A DNA stretch of 40,576 bases from Marinagarivorans sp. (GTDB lineage: Bacteria; Pseudomonadota; Gammaproteobacteria; Pseudomonadales; Cellvibrionaceae), in assembly GCA_028281865.1 (NCBI GenBank), contig JANQJB010000060.1, positions 1-40,576 on the forward strand, in the 5' to 3' direction. The position numbers and the translations under genes are program-made. The notes below the pieces were generated by a model, which was not told the DNA's origin, did no database searches, and worked only from the letters and a program-made list of their open reading frames with translations. Position 1 is the stretch's first letter, and each line of letters opens with the position of its first letter. Of this stretch, positions 1 through 7,410 are shown in pieces.

Positions 1-217
1 GGGAAACCGCCAAGGAAGGTGGAAATACTGAAAGTGCATGGAGCACTCTTTCAGTGATCGCGCGATCGAGCCTACAAGGATGTATTAAGGGGGGGCGCCC
101 AGCTCGAGTCTTGGAAACAACTCCCAATTCATGTCTCGGTGGTGGTAAGTAGAAATACAAGCTTGTTCCTCTTGAGGTCTCTATTAATCCGAAATTAACT
201 TGTGGGACAACAGTGGG
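1..217. repeat. Direct repeat, copy A (partner at 4316-4527)
   Basis: The first 76 bases are identical to 4316-4391. The similarity then continues with scattered substitutions and one short gap to the shared CAGTGGG at 211-217. The copy contains a perfect palindrome GATCGCGCGATC at 56-67, an imperfect hairpin with arms ACTGAAAGTGC and GCACTCTTTCAGT, and the core AGCCTACAAGGATGTA at 69-84. Copy B has an outer inverted-repeat arm to its left (4288-4305); the matching part of copy A would lie before base 1, so this copy is cut by the window edge. With copy B it brackets lipase, kinase and glnII. Confidence 0.9.
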
Positions 218-435
218 TCAAAGCCTTTTTAACAGGTCTACCTCGACGATCATGAGCAACTTTTTGGTTCAGGACTTTGGATACTTGCTCCTCGGAAAAA
301 TCATTTGCCAATGGAGTTCTCGTTACCCAAGCATCCTTTATTTTTTTCATAGCACCTTCATCTAACTCAACTCTTCGTCGCTCAGGGCATAATCAGAAAC
401 TAAAATTTGCAGTGCTTACGAGTGCGTTAAGGGTG

Positions 436-457
436 CCGGAAAAATCGCTTTTTCCGG
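436..457. repeat. Perfect 9-bp hairpin
   Basis: Arms CCGGAAAAA (436-444) and TTTTTCCGG (449-457) enclose a TCGC loop. The order, GC-rich outside and A/T tract inside, is not the usual terminator order, but the structure should be stable. It lies upstream of the lipase promoter and may insulate it from upstream transcription. Confidence 0.55.
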
Positions 458-508
458 TTTCGTGGGGTTGGGGGGTAGGATGGTCGTCAATAAAAGCAAG
501 CATCTTAT

Positions 509-537
509 TTGACAAAATTGAACAAGTTAAACATATT
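509..537 (+). promoter_or_regulatory. Candidate sigma-70 promoter of the lipase gene
   Basis: TTGACA (509-514, perfect -35) is followed after exactly 17 bases by CATATT (532-537, 4 of 6 to the -10 consensus). The predicted start near 544 gives a leader of about 36 nt before the ATG at 580. Confidence 0.5.
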
Positions 538-579
538 TAAATATCAACTTCGATCAATCTACTTAAAAGAAGCTAAAGT

Positions 580-1530
580 ATGCCAAGCCCTTCAATCTCT
601 CCGGAATACGACAGTCAACTTGCCCATACGATGGTTCAGCTGGCGAATGACATTTATCAAAAACGCTCCGAGGCAAAGCGACGCTTCCAGTCAGTACTCA
701 AGCCAAAGAAATTTCATTTTCTTTCCCGTAAAGGCACTCAATGTGCAATTGCCAGTAACGACGAGGCTATTTTTATTGTTTTTAGAGGTACGCAAGTTAA
801 GCAGGTAGAAGATATTCTTGCAGACATTGAAGTCGACCCGCAATCTGCTTTTGGCGGTAAAGTTCACAGTGGATTTTATCGCGCTTATCGTTTGATACGT
901 GCCAGACTGCTCAACAAACTGAGATTACACGGCAACAAACCGATTGTTGTCAGTGGGCATAGTTTGGGCGGAGCTCTGGCGACATTGGCGGCGCTCGACT
1001 TGTCGCTAAAACGATTGCCCGTTACTGCTGTTTATACAGCCGGTCAACCTCGAGTTGGCGACAAGAAATTCCGATCCGCTTACTATGATGCGGTGGATAA
1101 TCGTACTTTTCGTTTTAGCCACGTAGACGATGTGATTCCTTCAATTCCTCCCACCAAAGTGCCTGTTGTAAATTTTGAATACAGTCATGTGGGTCAAAAA
1201 ATTTACGTCGTTAACAATAAAACGCTTACCACACAATACAAACGCAGCAAAAATGTATTCAATACCTTCGCAGATGCTGGCGGCTCTTTAGCTGCTCACA
1301 GCTGTGATGGCTACGAAAAGGCGATGCAAGCGAATATCGGCTTTAACCCGCTGACCGAGAGCAAACTTGTCGAAGAAGAACCTGTTGTTAAAATTAGGGA
1401 TGTCAAAAAAGCCTTGGAGGACACTGGCAAAGATATAGAAAAAGGGGCTTCCAAAGCGGCTGACGAGATAGGCGATTTTGCGAAAGACAGTGGTAAGAAA
1501 ATCGCCAAATGTGCCAGTAAATGGTTTTAG
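580..1530 (+). CDS. Lipase family 3 (alpha/beta hydrolase) protein
   Basis: A 316-residue alpha/beta hydrolase of the fungal/plant class 3 lipase type, expected to cleave carboxylic esters or acylglycerols. The nucleophile elbow is GHSLGG at 126-131 (Ser128). The preceding FRGT at 69-72 matches the conserved oxyanion-region strand of the family. Asp183 or Asp184 in HVDDVIP and His240 in AAHSCDGY fit the remaining triad. No signal peptide is visible, so it is cytoplasmic or exported by another route. Residues 272-316 form a Lys/Asp/Glu-rich helical tail with a rough repeat (KKALEDTGKDIEKG, SKAADEIGDFAKDSGKKIAK) not needed for catalysis. It has its own candidate promoter and stands alone before the kinase gene. 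Family assignment is firm; the substrate is unknown. Confidence 0.88.
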   Translation: MPSPSISPEYDSQLAHTMVQLANDIYQKRSEAKRRFQSVLKPKKFHFLSRKGTQCAIASNDEAIFIVFRGTQVKQVEDILADIEVDPQSAFGGKVHSGFYRAYRLIRARLLNKLRLHGNKPIVVSGHSLGGALATLAALDLSLKRLPVTAVYTAGQPRVGDKKFRSAYYDAVDNRTFRFSHVDDVIPSIPPTKVPVVNFEYSHVGQKIYVVNNKTLTTQYKRSKNVFNTFADAGGSLAAHSCDGYEKAMQANIGFNPLTESKLVEEEPVVKIRDVKKALEDTGKDIEKGASKAADEIGDFAKDSGKKIAKCASKWF

Positions 1531-1574
1531 TCGTTGAACTCGCCACGTCCTGCGGTAAATAGGAATTGCTATCG

Positions 1575-1608
1575 ATTTTTAGTACTTACATATTTTTAGT
1601 ACTTACAT
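1575..1608. repeat. Perfect 17-bp tandem repeat
   Basis: ATTTTTAGTACTTACAT occurs twice head to tail (1575-1591 and 1592-1608) in the 195-base gap between lipase and kinase. It could be a regulator-binding pair for the kinase gene or simple slippage; nothing decides between these. Confidence 0.85.
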
Positions 1609-1725
1609 TTAGCAACTGCCGAAGCTTTTAAGTGATAGATCGATCGACAACCTGTTCTCTAATCGTGAGAGTGTACTCCTATGCCGCATCGCATCTTGGG
1701 ATAATGCTGTGGTCTTTGCAGGGCA

Positions 1726-2757
1726 ATGCTACAATTTTACGACCAACCAGAGAATGGCATTGACATCATGCTTAAGTTCCAGCAACCGCCAAAGGACTAC
1801 AGCGCAGTATACCTAGAGGATACCGACAAGCCCTTGCCTGAGGTATTGAACCCCAATACACGCTATATGTTCATCGGAACGGTGGCGACTGGAGGCAAGT
1901 CTTTGATTCGCAGTTGCAAGGATCTGCATTTAGGTCGTGTTGTGGTCTACAAATCGCTGCGGCCCGAATTTAAAAATGATCCGATAGAGCAGCGTCGTTT
2001 GCTGCGTGAGGCGCGAGTATCGGCGTTGTTGCAGCATCCGAATACAGTGCCCACTTACGAGATAGGCCGCGATCGTGAAGGCCACTATTACTTCACGATG
2101 AAATTGGTACACGGCTATACCTTGCGCGAAATCATGAATTTTCGCGATCGCTATAACCTGACGCAGTTGATCGAAGTTGTTATGCAAATTGCTCACGGCC
2201 TCGATTATGCCCATGCACACAGAGTGGCACATCGCGATATCAAGCCGGAAAATATCTTGGTTGGCCCGTTTGGCGAGGTGCTTCTGCTCGATTGGGGCAT
2301 GGCAAAAGTTTGGCGCAAGGATGGAAGCTCGAACGAAGAACTCGATGACCTTGCACCAAAACAGGTCAACTCAAAAGTTAACAAGGACAATAAATCATTA
2401 ACCGGCCAGGGTAACCTGCAAGGCACCTTGTGCTACATGTCGCCAGAACAGGTTCGGCGCGATCCAAATATTAGCTTTTCGACGGACATCTATAGTCTCG
2501 GCTCGGTGTTATATGAATTGCTGACAGGCCGTACCCCCTTTATCGGTGAGCACAGCTACGAAATCCTGGATGGAGTGGAGAATCAAACCCCGCCACAGCC
2601 TTCAACGGTTAGCAAATATCCTGTGCCTAGTTTGCTTGAGGGCTTAGTACTCAGTTGTTTGGAAAAAGACCCAGCCAAGCGGCCAGAAAATATGAAGGAA
2701 GTGATCAGAGTACTGGAACAAGATTGGTTTAATGATTTGTTGAAAAATCGGCGCTGA
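1726..2757 (+). CDS. Soluble Hanks-type Ser/Thr protein kinase
   Basis: A 343-residue single-domain eukaryote-like kinase, expected to transfer the ATP gamma-phosphate to Ser/Thr of unknown partners in the cytoplasm. Visible motifs in order: a glycine-containing loop (GTVATGGKS, 51-59; not the canonical GxGxxG), catalytic Lys76 in VVVYKSL, helix-C Glu95, HRDIKPEN at 169-176 with Asp171, DWG (a DFG variant) at 189-191, SPE at 239-241 and Asp254 in DIYSLGS. About 35 charged residues between DWG and SPE make a long activation segment. There is no transmembrane segment, PASTA or other sensor domain. The ATG at 1726 has a weak ribosome site; Met15 (1768) is an alternative start. It converges on glnII, which hints at but does not show a link to nitrogen metabolism. 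Confidence 0.88.
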   Translation: MLQFYDQPENGIDIMLKFQQPPKDYSAVYLEDTDKPLPEVLNPNTRYMFIGTVATGGKSLIRSCKDLHLGRVVVYKSLRPEFKNDPIEQRRLLREARVSALLQHPNTVPTYEIGRDREGHYYFTMKLVHGYTLREIMNFRDRYNLTQLIEVVMQIAHGLDYAHAHRVAHRDIKPENILVGPFGEVLLLDWGMAKVWRKDGSSNEELDDLAPKQVNSKVNKDNKSLTGQGNLQGTLCYMSPEQVRRDPNISFSTDIYSLGSVLYELLTGRTPFIGEHSYEILDGVENQTPPQPSTVSKYPVPSLLEGLVLSCLEKDPAKRPENMKEVIRVLEQDWFNDLLKNRR

Positions 2758-2773
2758 GAAGCCAGCGCCGATT
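2743..2773 (-). terminator. Rho-independent terminator of glnII
   Basis: Arms AATCGGCGCT (2746-2755) and AGCGCCGATT (2764-2773) form a perfect 10-bp stem with an 8-nt loop. Read on the minus strand the stem runs into a T tract (CCGATTTTTCAAC), so it terminates glnII. It overlaps the kinase stop codon and may also slow plus-strand transcription. Confidence 0.8.
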
Positions 2774-2791
2774 AACATGGGGAATGATCTC

Positions 2792-3802
2792 TTAAGTTAA
2801 AGCTGCCTTGGTTACTTTAACAATGATCGCAGCTACTTTATAAGGATCGGCATTTGATGCAGGACGACGATCCTCCAGGCGGCCTTTCCAACCATCTTCG
2901 ACTGTGCCGATTGGAATACGGATGGACGCACCACGATCAGAAACGCCATAGCTGTATTGATCGATTGATTGAGTTTCGTGTTGACCGGTCAAGCGTTGCT
3001 CGTTGTGGGCACCGTAAACGCCGATACACTGTGGAATGTAGTTACGGAACTCTTCGCAAATCTTGGTGAATACTGCTTCTTCTCCGGCTTCACGCATCGC
3101 GCCATTTGAGAAGTTGGCGTGCATGCCCGAGCCATTCCAGTCAGTATCTCCGAGAGGCTTGGGATGCCAGTCGATCGCCAAGTCATATTTCTCTGCAGTG
3201 CGCTCAAGTAGATAGCGTGCAAGCCAAATTTCGTCGCCAGCGCGAGCAGCGCTCTTCGCGAAAACCTGGAATTCCCACTGACCTGCTGCTACTTCTGCAT
3301 TAATACCTTCGATATTGATACCGGCTGCAATACATAAGTCTAAATGCTCATCGATTAGTTCGCGGCAGTATGCGTTGCGCGCACCAACTGAGCAGTAGTA
3401 AGGACCTTGCGGTGGTGGATATCCGCCAGCAGGAAAGCCGGGCGGAAGGTTAGTATTGGGATCCCACAAGAAGTATTCTTGCTCGAAACCGAACCAGAAG
3501 TCGTCATCGTCATCGTCAATTGTTGCGCGACCGTTCGACTCATGGGGGGTGCCATCTGCATTCAAAACTTCGGTCATAACCAAGTAGCCGTTTTCACGAC
3601 CCGGATCAGGAATAATGGCGACTGGCTTCAAAAGACAATCTGAAGAGTTGCCCTCTGCCTGCAATGTCGAGCTACCGTCAAATGACCACATTGGGCAGTC
3701 TTCTAGCTTGCCGCTAAAATCTTTGCGAATCATAGTTTTACTGCGCAAGCTTTGAGTGGGCTTGTAGCCGTCGAGCCAGATATATTCCAACTTGCTCTTC
3801 AT
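2792..3802 (-). CDS. glnII: Type II (eukaryote-like) glutamine synthetase
   Basis: Catalyses glutamate + NH4+ + ATP to glutamine + ADP + Pi in the cytoplasm. At 336 residues it has the GSII length, not the ~470 of bacterial GSI. Visible signatures: WSFDGSSTLQAEGNSSD (39-55), metal-binding FGFEQEY (104-110), GPYYCSVG (133-140), NAEVAAGQWEFQV (168-180), GSGMHANFS (224-232), TGQHET (272-277) and EDRRPASNADPY (310-321). A run of six aspartates precedes the FWFGFEQEY strand. As a GSII it should not be controlled by GlnE adenylylation. It is monocistronic, with its own terminator (2743-2773), a candidate sigma-54 promoter (3921-3938) and two NtrC-like sites (4036-4089), so induction under nitrogen limitation is the likely mode of control. 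Confidence 0.96.
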   Translation of the reverse strand: MKSKLEYIWLDGYKPTQSLRSKTMIRKDFSGKLEDCPMWSFDGSSTLQAEGNSSDCLLKPVAIIPDPGRENGYLVMTEVLNADGTPHESNGRATIDDDDDDFWFGFEQEYFLWDPNTNLPPGFPAGGYPPPQGPYYCSVGARNAYCRELIDEHLDLCIAAGINIEGINAEVAAGQWEFQVFAKSAARAGDEIWLARYLLERTAEKYDLAIDWHPKPLGDTDWNGSGMHANFSNGAMREAGEEAVFTKICEEFRNYIPQCIGVYGAHNEQRLTGQHETQSIDQYSYGVSDRGASIRIPIGTVEDGWKGRLEDRRPASNADPYKVAAIIVKVTKAALT

Positions 3803-3920
3803 AATTTATTTTCTCCAAACTCTCATTTCGTGGTTAAAAGGTAAAGCCTTATTTAGTGATTTAAGGTAAAGACTAAGATGTGGGAATTAGATCTAACCGA
3901 CACCATTTGCCCATATCGCC

Positions 3921-3938
3921 TTACACATATCGTGCCAG
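3921..3938 (-). promoter_or_regulatory. Candidate sigma-54 promoter of glnII
   Basis: The minus strand reads CTGGCACGATATGTGTAA. The -24 box (TGGCACG) is perfect. The -12 element is GT instead of GC, which weakens it. The predicted start, near 3912, leaves about 110 nt before the glnII ATG. Two NtrC-like sites lie 100-170 bases upstream, the usual enhancer geometry. Confidence 0.5.
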
Positions 3939-4035
3939 CGCTGTCATCGAAGCTACGGACATCTACTTCGACCCGAGGGGCGCGCGGTTGGCAGTATATT
4001 TCTCTAATGACGCCAGATCCACAAATTATATAAAT

Positions 4036-4089
4036 GACCCATATTGGTGCATAAAAAATTAAACGAAGAAAATTGCACAACAATGGTGC
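4036..4089. promoter_or_regulatory. Two NtrC-like enhancer sites
   Basis: Compared with GCACCA-N3-TGGTGC, GACCCATATTGGTGC (4036-4050) matches 10 of 12 and GCACAACAATGGTGC (4075-4089) matches 11 of 12 defined positions. Their centres are 39 bp apart. They are placed to act on glnII and could also act on the divergent urt genes. Confidence 0.55.
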
Positions 4090-4287
4090 TAAGGGCTGTT
4101 ACCCGGCGATTGCTGCGAGCATAACTGCCATGCTTCTTCCGCCGTGAAACATCGACGTGCCTGCGCTCAAATTTACCCTGAAACCAACGGTTCGATTTAA
4201 CGCAACATAAGTGATAAAAATAGGCGCAAATTGCGAAAAAAGGGCTGGAGGCCATTACTGTCCCACAAAAGCTGAGAGGCAGGGATC

Positions 4288-4440
4288 GGGGGTTGTGTTC
4301 AAGACCGTCGCGCGCGGGAAACCGCCAAGGAAGGTGGAAATACTGAAAGTGCATGGAGCACTCTTTCAGTGATCGCGCGATCGAGCCTACAGGGATGTAT
4401 GAAGGGGGGACGCCTAGTTCGTGTCTTGAAAACAACCCCC
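4288..4440. repeat. Long palindromic element E1
   Basis: Outer arms GGGGGTTGTGTTCAAGAC (4288-4305) and GTCTTGAAAACAACCCCC (4423-4440) pair at 17 of 18 positions. Inside lie an imperfect hairpin (4342-4370; loop ATGGA), the palindrome GATCGCGCGATC and the core AGCCTACAGGGATGTA (4384-4399). The plan matches element E2 at 35068-35180. It lies in the 815-base glnII/urtB intergenic region, downstream of the NtrC-like sites as seen from urtB. Confidence 0.8.
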
Positions 4441-4527
4441 AATTCATGTCTCGGTGGTGGTAAACAGAAATACCTGCTTGCGCCTCTTGAGATTTCTATT
4501 AATCCGCAATTAACTTATAGCAGTGGG
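4316..4527. repeat. Direct repeat, copy B (partner at 1-217)
   Basis: Its first 76 bases are identical to 1-76; similarity continues to CAGTGGG at 4521-4527. It overlaps most of element E1 and extends about 90 bases past its right arm, so the duplicated unit is larger than the palindrome. The intervening DNA carries lipase, kinase and glnII. Confidence 0.9.
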
Positions 4528-4617
4528 CTTGCCCCCTTTTTCATATCTGAAAACAAGTTTCGCTTATTCAGGTATTTACTGCGCGCGCAACTTCGTTATT
4601 TTGTCAAATATTAAATT

Positions 4618-6237
4618 ATGAAACGTTTAGTAATACTCTTGGGAATGTTGGGGGTAGTATTTTTGCCTCCTTTTGTGTTGGCAGACGACTTGGCCGGTGC
4701 AATTAAGCAGCTTGATACCAAATCTTATTCTAAAAAAGTAAAGGCCGTTAATGCGATTGGTGAAATCGACGATCCGCGTGTGCTTGATGTATTGTTGGCG
4801 CTACGCGAAGGCCAACTTTATATTCATAAAGGCAATAAAAATTTTGTTATTGGCAGGGGAGAAAGCTCTGAGGGGCTTGTCAGAATCGTCGATGCTGTGA
4901 CAGGTGAAAAGCTAGACGATATAGCATCGGGAGCACTTTCGAAAATCAAAATTAATAATCGAGTTCGTGGGGCAGCACGTACGGCGATTTCCAAAATTCA
5001 ATTAAGTGCAAAAGATAAATCGACGCGCTTGAATGCTGTACGAAATTTAATTAAGTCGCCTGACGACAAGTTGCGAGATCTGATTGTTGCAGCGTTAGAC
5101 AATGAAGAAAACTCCGAAGTAATAAAAGGCTTGAATGTTGCTCTAGCTTTTATCGATATTAATTCCAATGATAAGAAGTTACGCATAAGCGCAATAGAGG
5201 TGTTAGGTGAAACCGTTGAGCCGCGCGCGGTGACTATTTTGCAAGACATTCTATCAAAAGATGAAGAGGGTAACTCTGAGGAAGAAGATTCGGAGATTAT
5301 TCGCTCTGCTGAAAAGAGTTTGGAAAAGATTGAATCGCGTACGTCCTTATACGAGTTTATTAAAAATTTATTTTTTGGTTTGAGCTTGGGTTCGATCTTA
5401 TTGCTTGCAGCGATTGGCCTTGCAATTACCTTTGGGGTAATGGGTGTAATAAATATGGCGCACGGCGAAATGATAATGATCGGCGCTTATACCACCTTTT
5501 TTGTGCAGCAATTATTTCCGAATTGGGTTGGTGGTTCAATCTTACTTTCAATTCCACTGGCGTTTTTAGCGTCGGGTCTTGTGGGTGTTGTCATCGAGCG
5601 CACGATAATTCGTCACCTCTACGGCCGTCCCCTCGAAACTTTGTTAGCGACTTTCGGTGTGAGTTTAATTTTGCAACAGTTGGCGCGGACCTACAACAGC
5701 AATAACGTGCCGGTAAAAGCTCCAGATTGGTTAAGTGGAAGCTGGCATATTAATAGCGTGCTGGAATTTAACTATGTGCACATGTATATCATCGTATTTT
5801 CGCTAATTGTTTTAGCTGTATTGACGCTTGTCTTGAAAAAAACGTATTTGGGTTTGCAAATGCGCGCCGTTACACAAAATCGAGCAATGGCAAATTCCAT
5901 GGGAATTCGTTCGAGCTGGGTAGATGCTTTGACATTTGGTTTAGGATCTGGAATAGCCGGTATTGCTGGGGTCGCGTTAAGCCAGATCGGTAATGTCGGC
6001 CCTAACCTAGGACAGGGTTACATTATTGATTCTTTTATGGTCGTCGTTTTTGGTGGTGTTGGTAATTTGTTAGGTACTTTCTTTGGCGGTGTCAGCTTGG
6101 GCATCGTGAATAAATTTTTAGAACCTCAAGTCGGCGCTGTTGTGGCGAAAATCATCGTTCTCGTATTTATTATTTTATTTATTCAGTGGCGGCCTAGAGG
6201 CCTGTTTGCATTAAAAGGTCGTTTTGTCGAGGATTAA
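4618..6237 (+). CDS. urtB: Urea ABC transporter permease UrtB with HEAT-like N-terminal extension
   Basis: One of two inner-membrane permeases of the high-affinity urea importer. The 539-residue protein starts with a signal peptide (cleavage near VLA-DD, residue 22). About 220 hydrophilic residues follow with helical repeat character (AVNAIGEIDDPRVLDVLLAL, SAIEVLGETVEPRAVTILQD), presumably periplasmic. The LivH-type permease with multiple membrane helices runs from about 245 and includes INMAHGE (278-284). This fusion is usual for gammaproteobacterial UrtB. The ATG at 4618 lacks a clear Shine-Dalgarno sequence (ATATTAAATT precedes it). urtA, the substrate-binding protein that normally precedes urtB, is absent; a palindromic repeat lies in its place. 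urtC starts 3 bases after the stop. Confidence 0.93.
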   Translation: MKRLVILLGMLGVVFLPPFVLADDLAGAIKQLDTKSYSKKVKAVNAIGEIDDPRVLDVLLALREGQLYIHKGNKNFVIGRGESSEGLVRIVDAVTGEKLDDIASGALSKIKINNRVRGAARTAISKIQLSAKDKSTRLNAVRNLIKSPDDKLRDLIVAALDNEENSEVIKGLNVALAFIDINSNDKKLRISAIEVLGETVEPRAVTILQDILSKDEEGNSEEEDSEIIRSAEKSLEKIESRTSLYEFIKNLFFGLSLGSILLLAAIGLAITFGVMGVINMAHGEMIMIGAYTTFFVQQLFPNWVGGSILLSIPLAFLASGLVGVVIERTIIRHLYGRPLETLLATFGVSLILQQLARTYNSNNVPVKAPDWLSGSWHINSVLEFNYVHMYIIVFSLIVLAVLTLVLKKTYLGLQMRAVTQNRAMANSMGIRSSWVDALTFGLGSGIAGIAGVALSQIGNVGPNLGQGYIIDSFMVVVFGGVGNLLGTFFGGVSLGIVNKFLEPQVGAVVAKIIVLVFIILFIQWRPRGLFALKGRFVED

Positions 6238-6240
6238 GCC

Positions 6241-7410
6241 ATGTTAAAAGATTCTTTATTACAGCGTTTAGTTCTTAGTGATCAAGGCAGTAAATTCACC
6301 ATTGCTGCATTAATTGTCATTGGCGTTATCGTACCGTTTTTAAATTTGGCAATGCCGGAAGGCTCTTTTTTACACGTGTCTGATTATTCCGTTGCGCTGA
6401 TCGGTAAGTATTTGTGCTTTGCGCTTTTGGCACTCGCGCTCGATTTGGTTTGGGGTTATTGCGGTATTCTAAGCCTGGGTCACGGGGCGTTTTTTGCGCT
6501 TGGTGGCTATGCGATGGGTATGTATCTGATGCGCCAAATCGGCGACCGAGGTGTTTACGGTCACCCTGAACTGCCAGATTTTATGGTTTTCCTCAATTGG
6601 GATGCGTTGCCCTGGTATTGGTATGGCTTCGACAATTTCTTTTTTGCGATGTTAATGGTGATGTTTGTACCCGGTCTGCTCGCTTTTATTTTTGGTTGGC
6701 TAGCTTTTAGATCGCGAGTCACGGGTGTATATTTTTCTATTATTACGCAAGCGCTTACTGCCGCATTAAGCCTCGCGTTTTTCTTAAATGATTTTGGGTT
6801 TGGCGGCAATAACGGTTTGACCGATTTTAAAGATATACTCGGGGCAAGCTTGCAGTCCAATGGCACTCGTGCAGTCATTTTTATTTGCAGTGTGATTGCG
6901 TTAATCGGCTCTTATATTTTGTGTCGTTATATTGTGACAAGTAAGTTGGGCCGTGTGTTAATTTCAGTGAGAGACGCGGAAAGTCGCACTCGCTTTATCG
7001 GCTACCGTGTTGAGCATTATAAAGTATTTGTTTTTACTATCTCTGCGGTGTTAGCTGGCATTGCAGGTGCACTTTATGTGCCGCAAGTCGGCATTATCAA
7101 TCCAGGGGAATTTAGCCCACTTAATTCAATTGAGGTGGTTATTTGGGTGGCGCTAGGTGGACGAGGAACTCTCTACGGCGCGGTTGTTGGAGCACTGGTT
7201 GTTAATTTTGCAAAAACTTATTTTACCGGTTCCAAGTTATTCGTTGAATACTGGTTGTTTTTGTTGGGTGCGATGTTTATTTTAATCCCTATTTTTCTGC
7301 CAAAAGGTATGGTTGATATTGTTGACCAATGGAAGAAAAAACACGCCCAATCAAAAGCTACAGAAGTTAATAGCAAAATTTCTGGTGACGCACAGGAGCA
7401 TACATCATGA
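6241..7410 (+). CDS. urtC: Urea ABC transporter permease UrtC
   Basis: The second inner-membrane permease (LivM type, 389 residues) of the urea importer, pairing with UrtB. It has numerous hydrophobic segments and the family stretch DLVWGYCGILSLGHGAFFAL near residues 65-84, the conserved GY.G.LSLGH motif of UrtC/LivM proteins. A later EVVIWVALGGRGTLYGAVVGA matches the conserved C-terminal membrane region. A charged tail (KKKHAQSKATEVNSK) ends in the cytoplasm. Its stop overlaps the urtD start (ATGA), showing translational coupling. Confidence 0.93.
   Translation: MLKDSLLQRLVLSDQGSKFTIAALIVIGVIVPFLNLAMPEGSFLHVSDYSVALIGKYLCFALLALALDLVWGYCGILSLGHGAFFALGGYAMGMYLMRQIGDRGVYGHPELPDFMVFLNWDALPWYWYGFDNFFFAMLMVMFVPGLLAFIFGWLAFRSRVTGVYFSIITQALTAALSLAFFLNDFGFGGNNGLTDFKDILGASLQSNGTRAVIFICSVIALIGSYILCRYIVTSKLGRVLISVRDAESRTRFIGYRVEHYKVFVFTISAVLAGIAGALYVPQVGIINPGEFSPLNSIEVVIWVALGGRGTLYGAVVGALVVNFAKTYFTGSKLFVEYWLFLLGAMFILIPIFLPKGMVDIVDQWKKKHAQSKATEVNSKISGDAQEHTS

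Larger units (their letters stand above)
223..579. other. Leader region upstream of the lipase gene
   Basis: No convincing gene. It holds a strong hairpin (436-457) and a candidate sigma-70 promoter (509-537), listed separately. A 51-codon open frame on the minus strand (350 down to 195, starting MKKIKDAW) has a protein-like composition but ends inside repeat copy A. It may be a gene remnant; I do not recognise it. Confidence 0.5.

Noticed and set aside
507-523. 17-mer ATTTGACAAAATTGAAC also at 27707-27723
   Set aside because: Exact match but short and AT-rich; at the second place no -10 box follows, so a common regulatory role is not supported.
277-540. 87-codon plus-strand open frame before the lipase
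   Set aside because: Low-complexity Ser/Phe composition, crosses the 436-457 hairpin and the lipase promoter; no ribosome site.
4004-4447. 147-codon minus-strand open frame
   Set aside because: It runs through palindromic element E1, repeat copy B and both NtrC-like sites, is Cys/His/Arg-rich without domain character, and has no ribosome site. Most likely non-coding repeat DNA.
4571-4584. GG-N10-GC sigma-54-like spacing just before urtB
   Set aside because: Only the GG and GC positions fit; the surrounding bases (GGTATT, TGCGCG) do not match the -24/-12 consensus.
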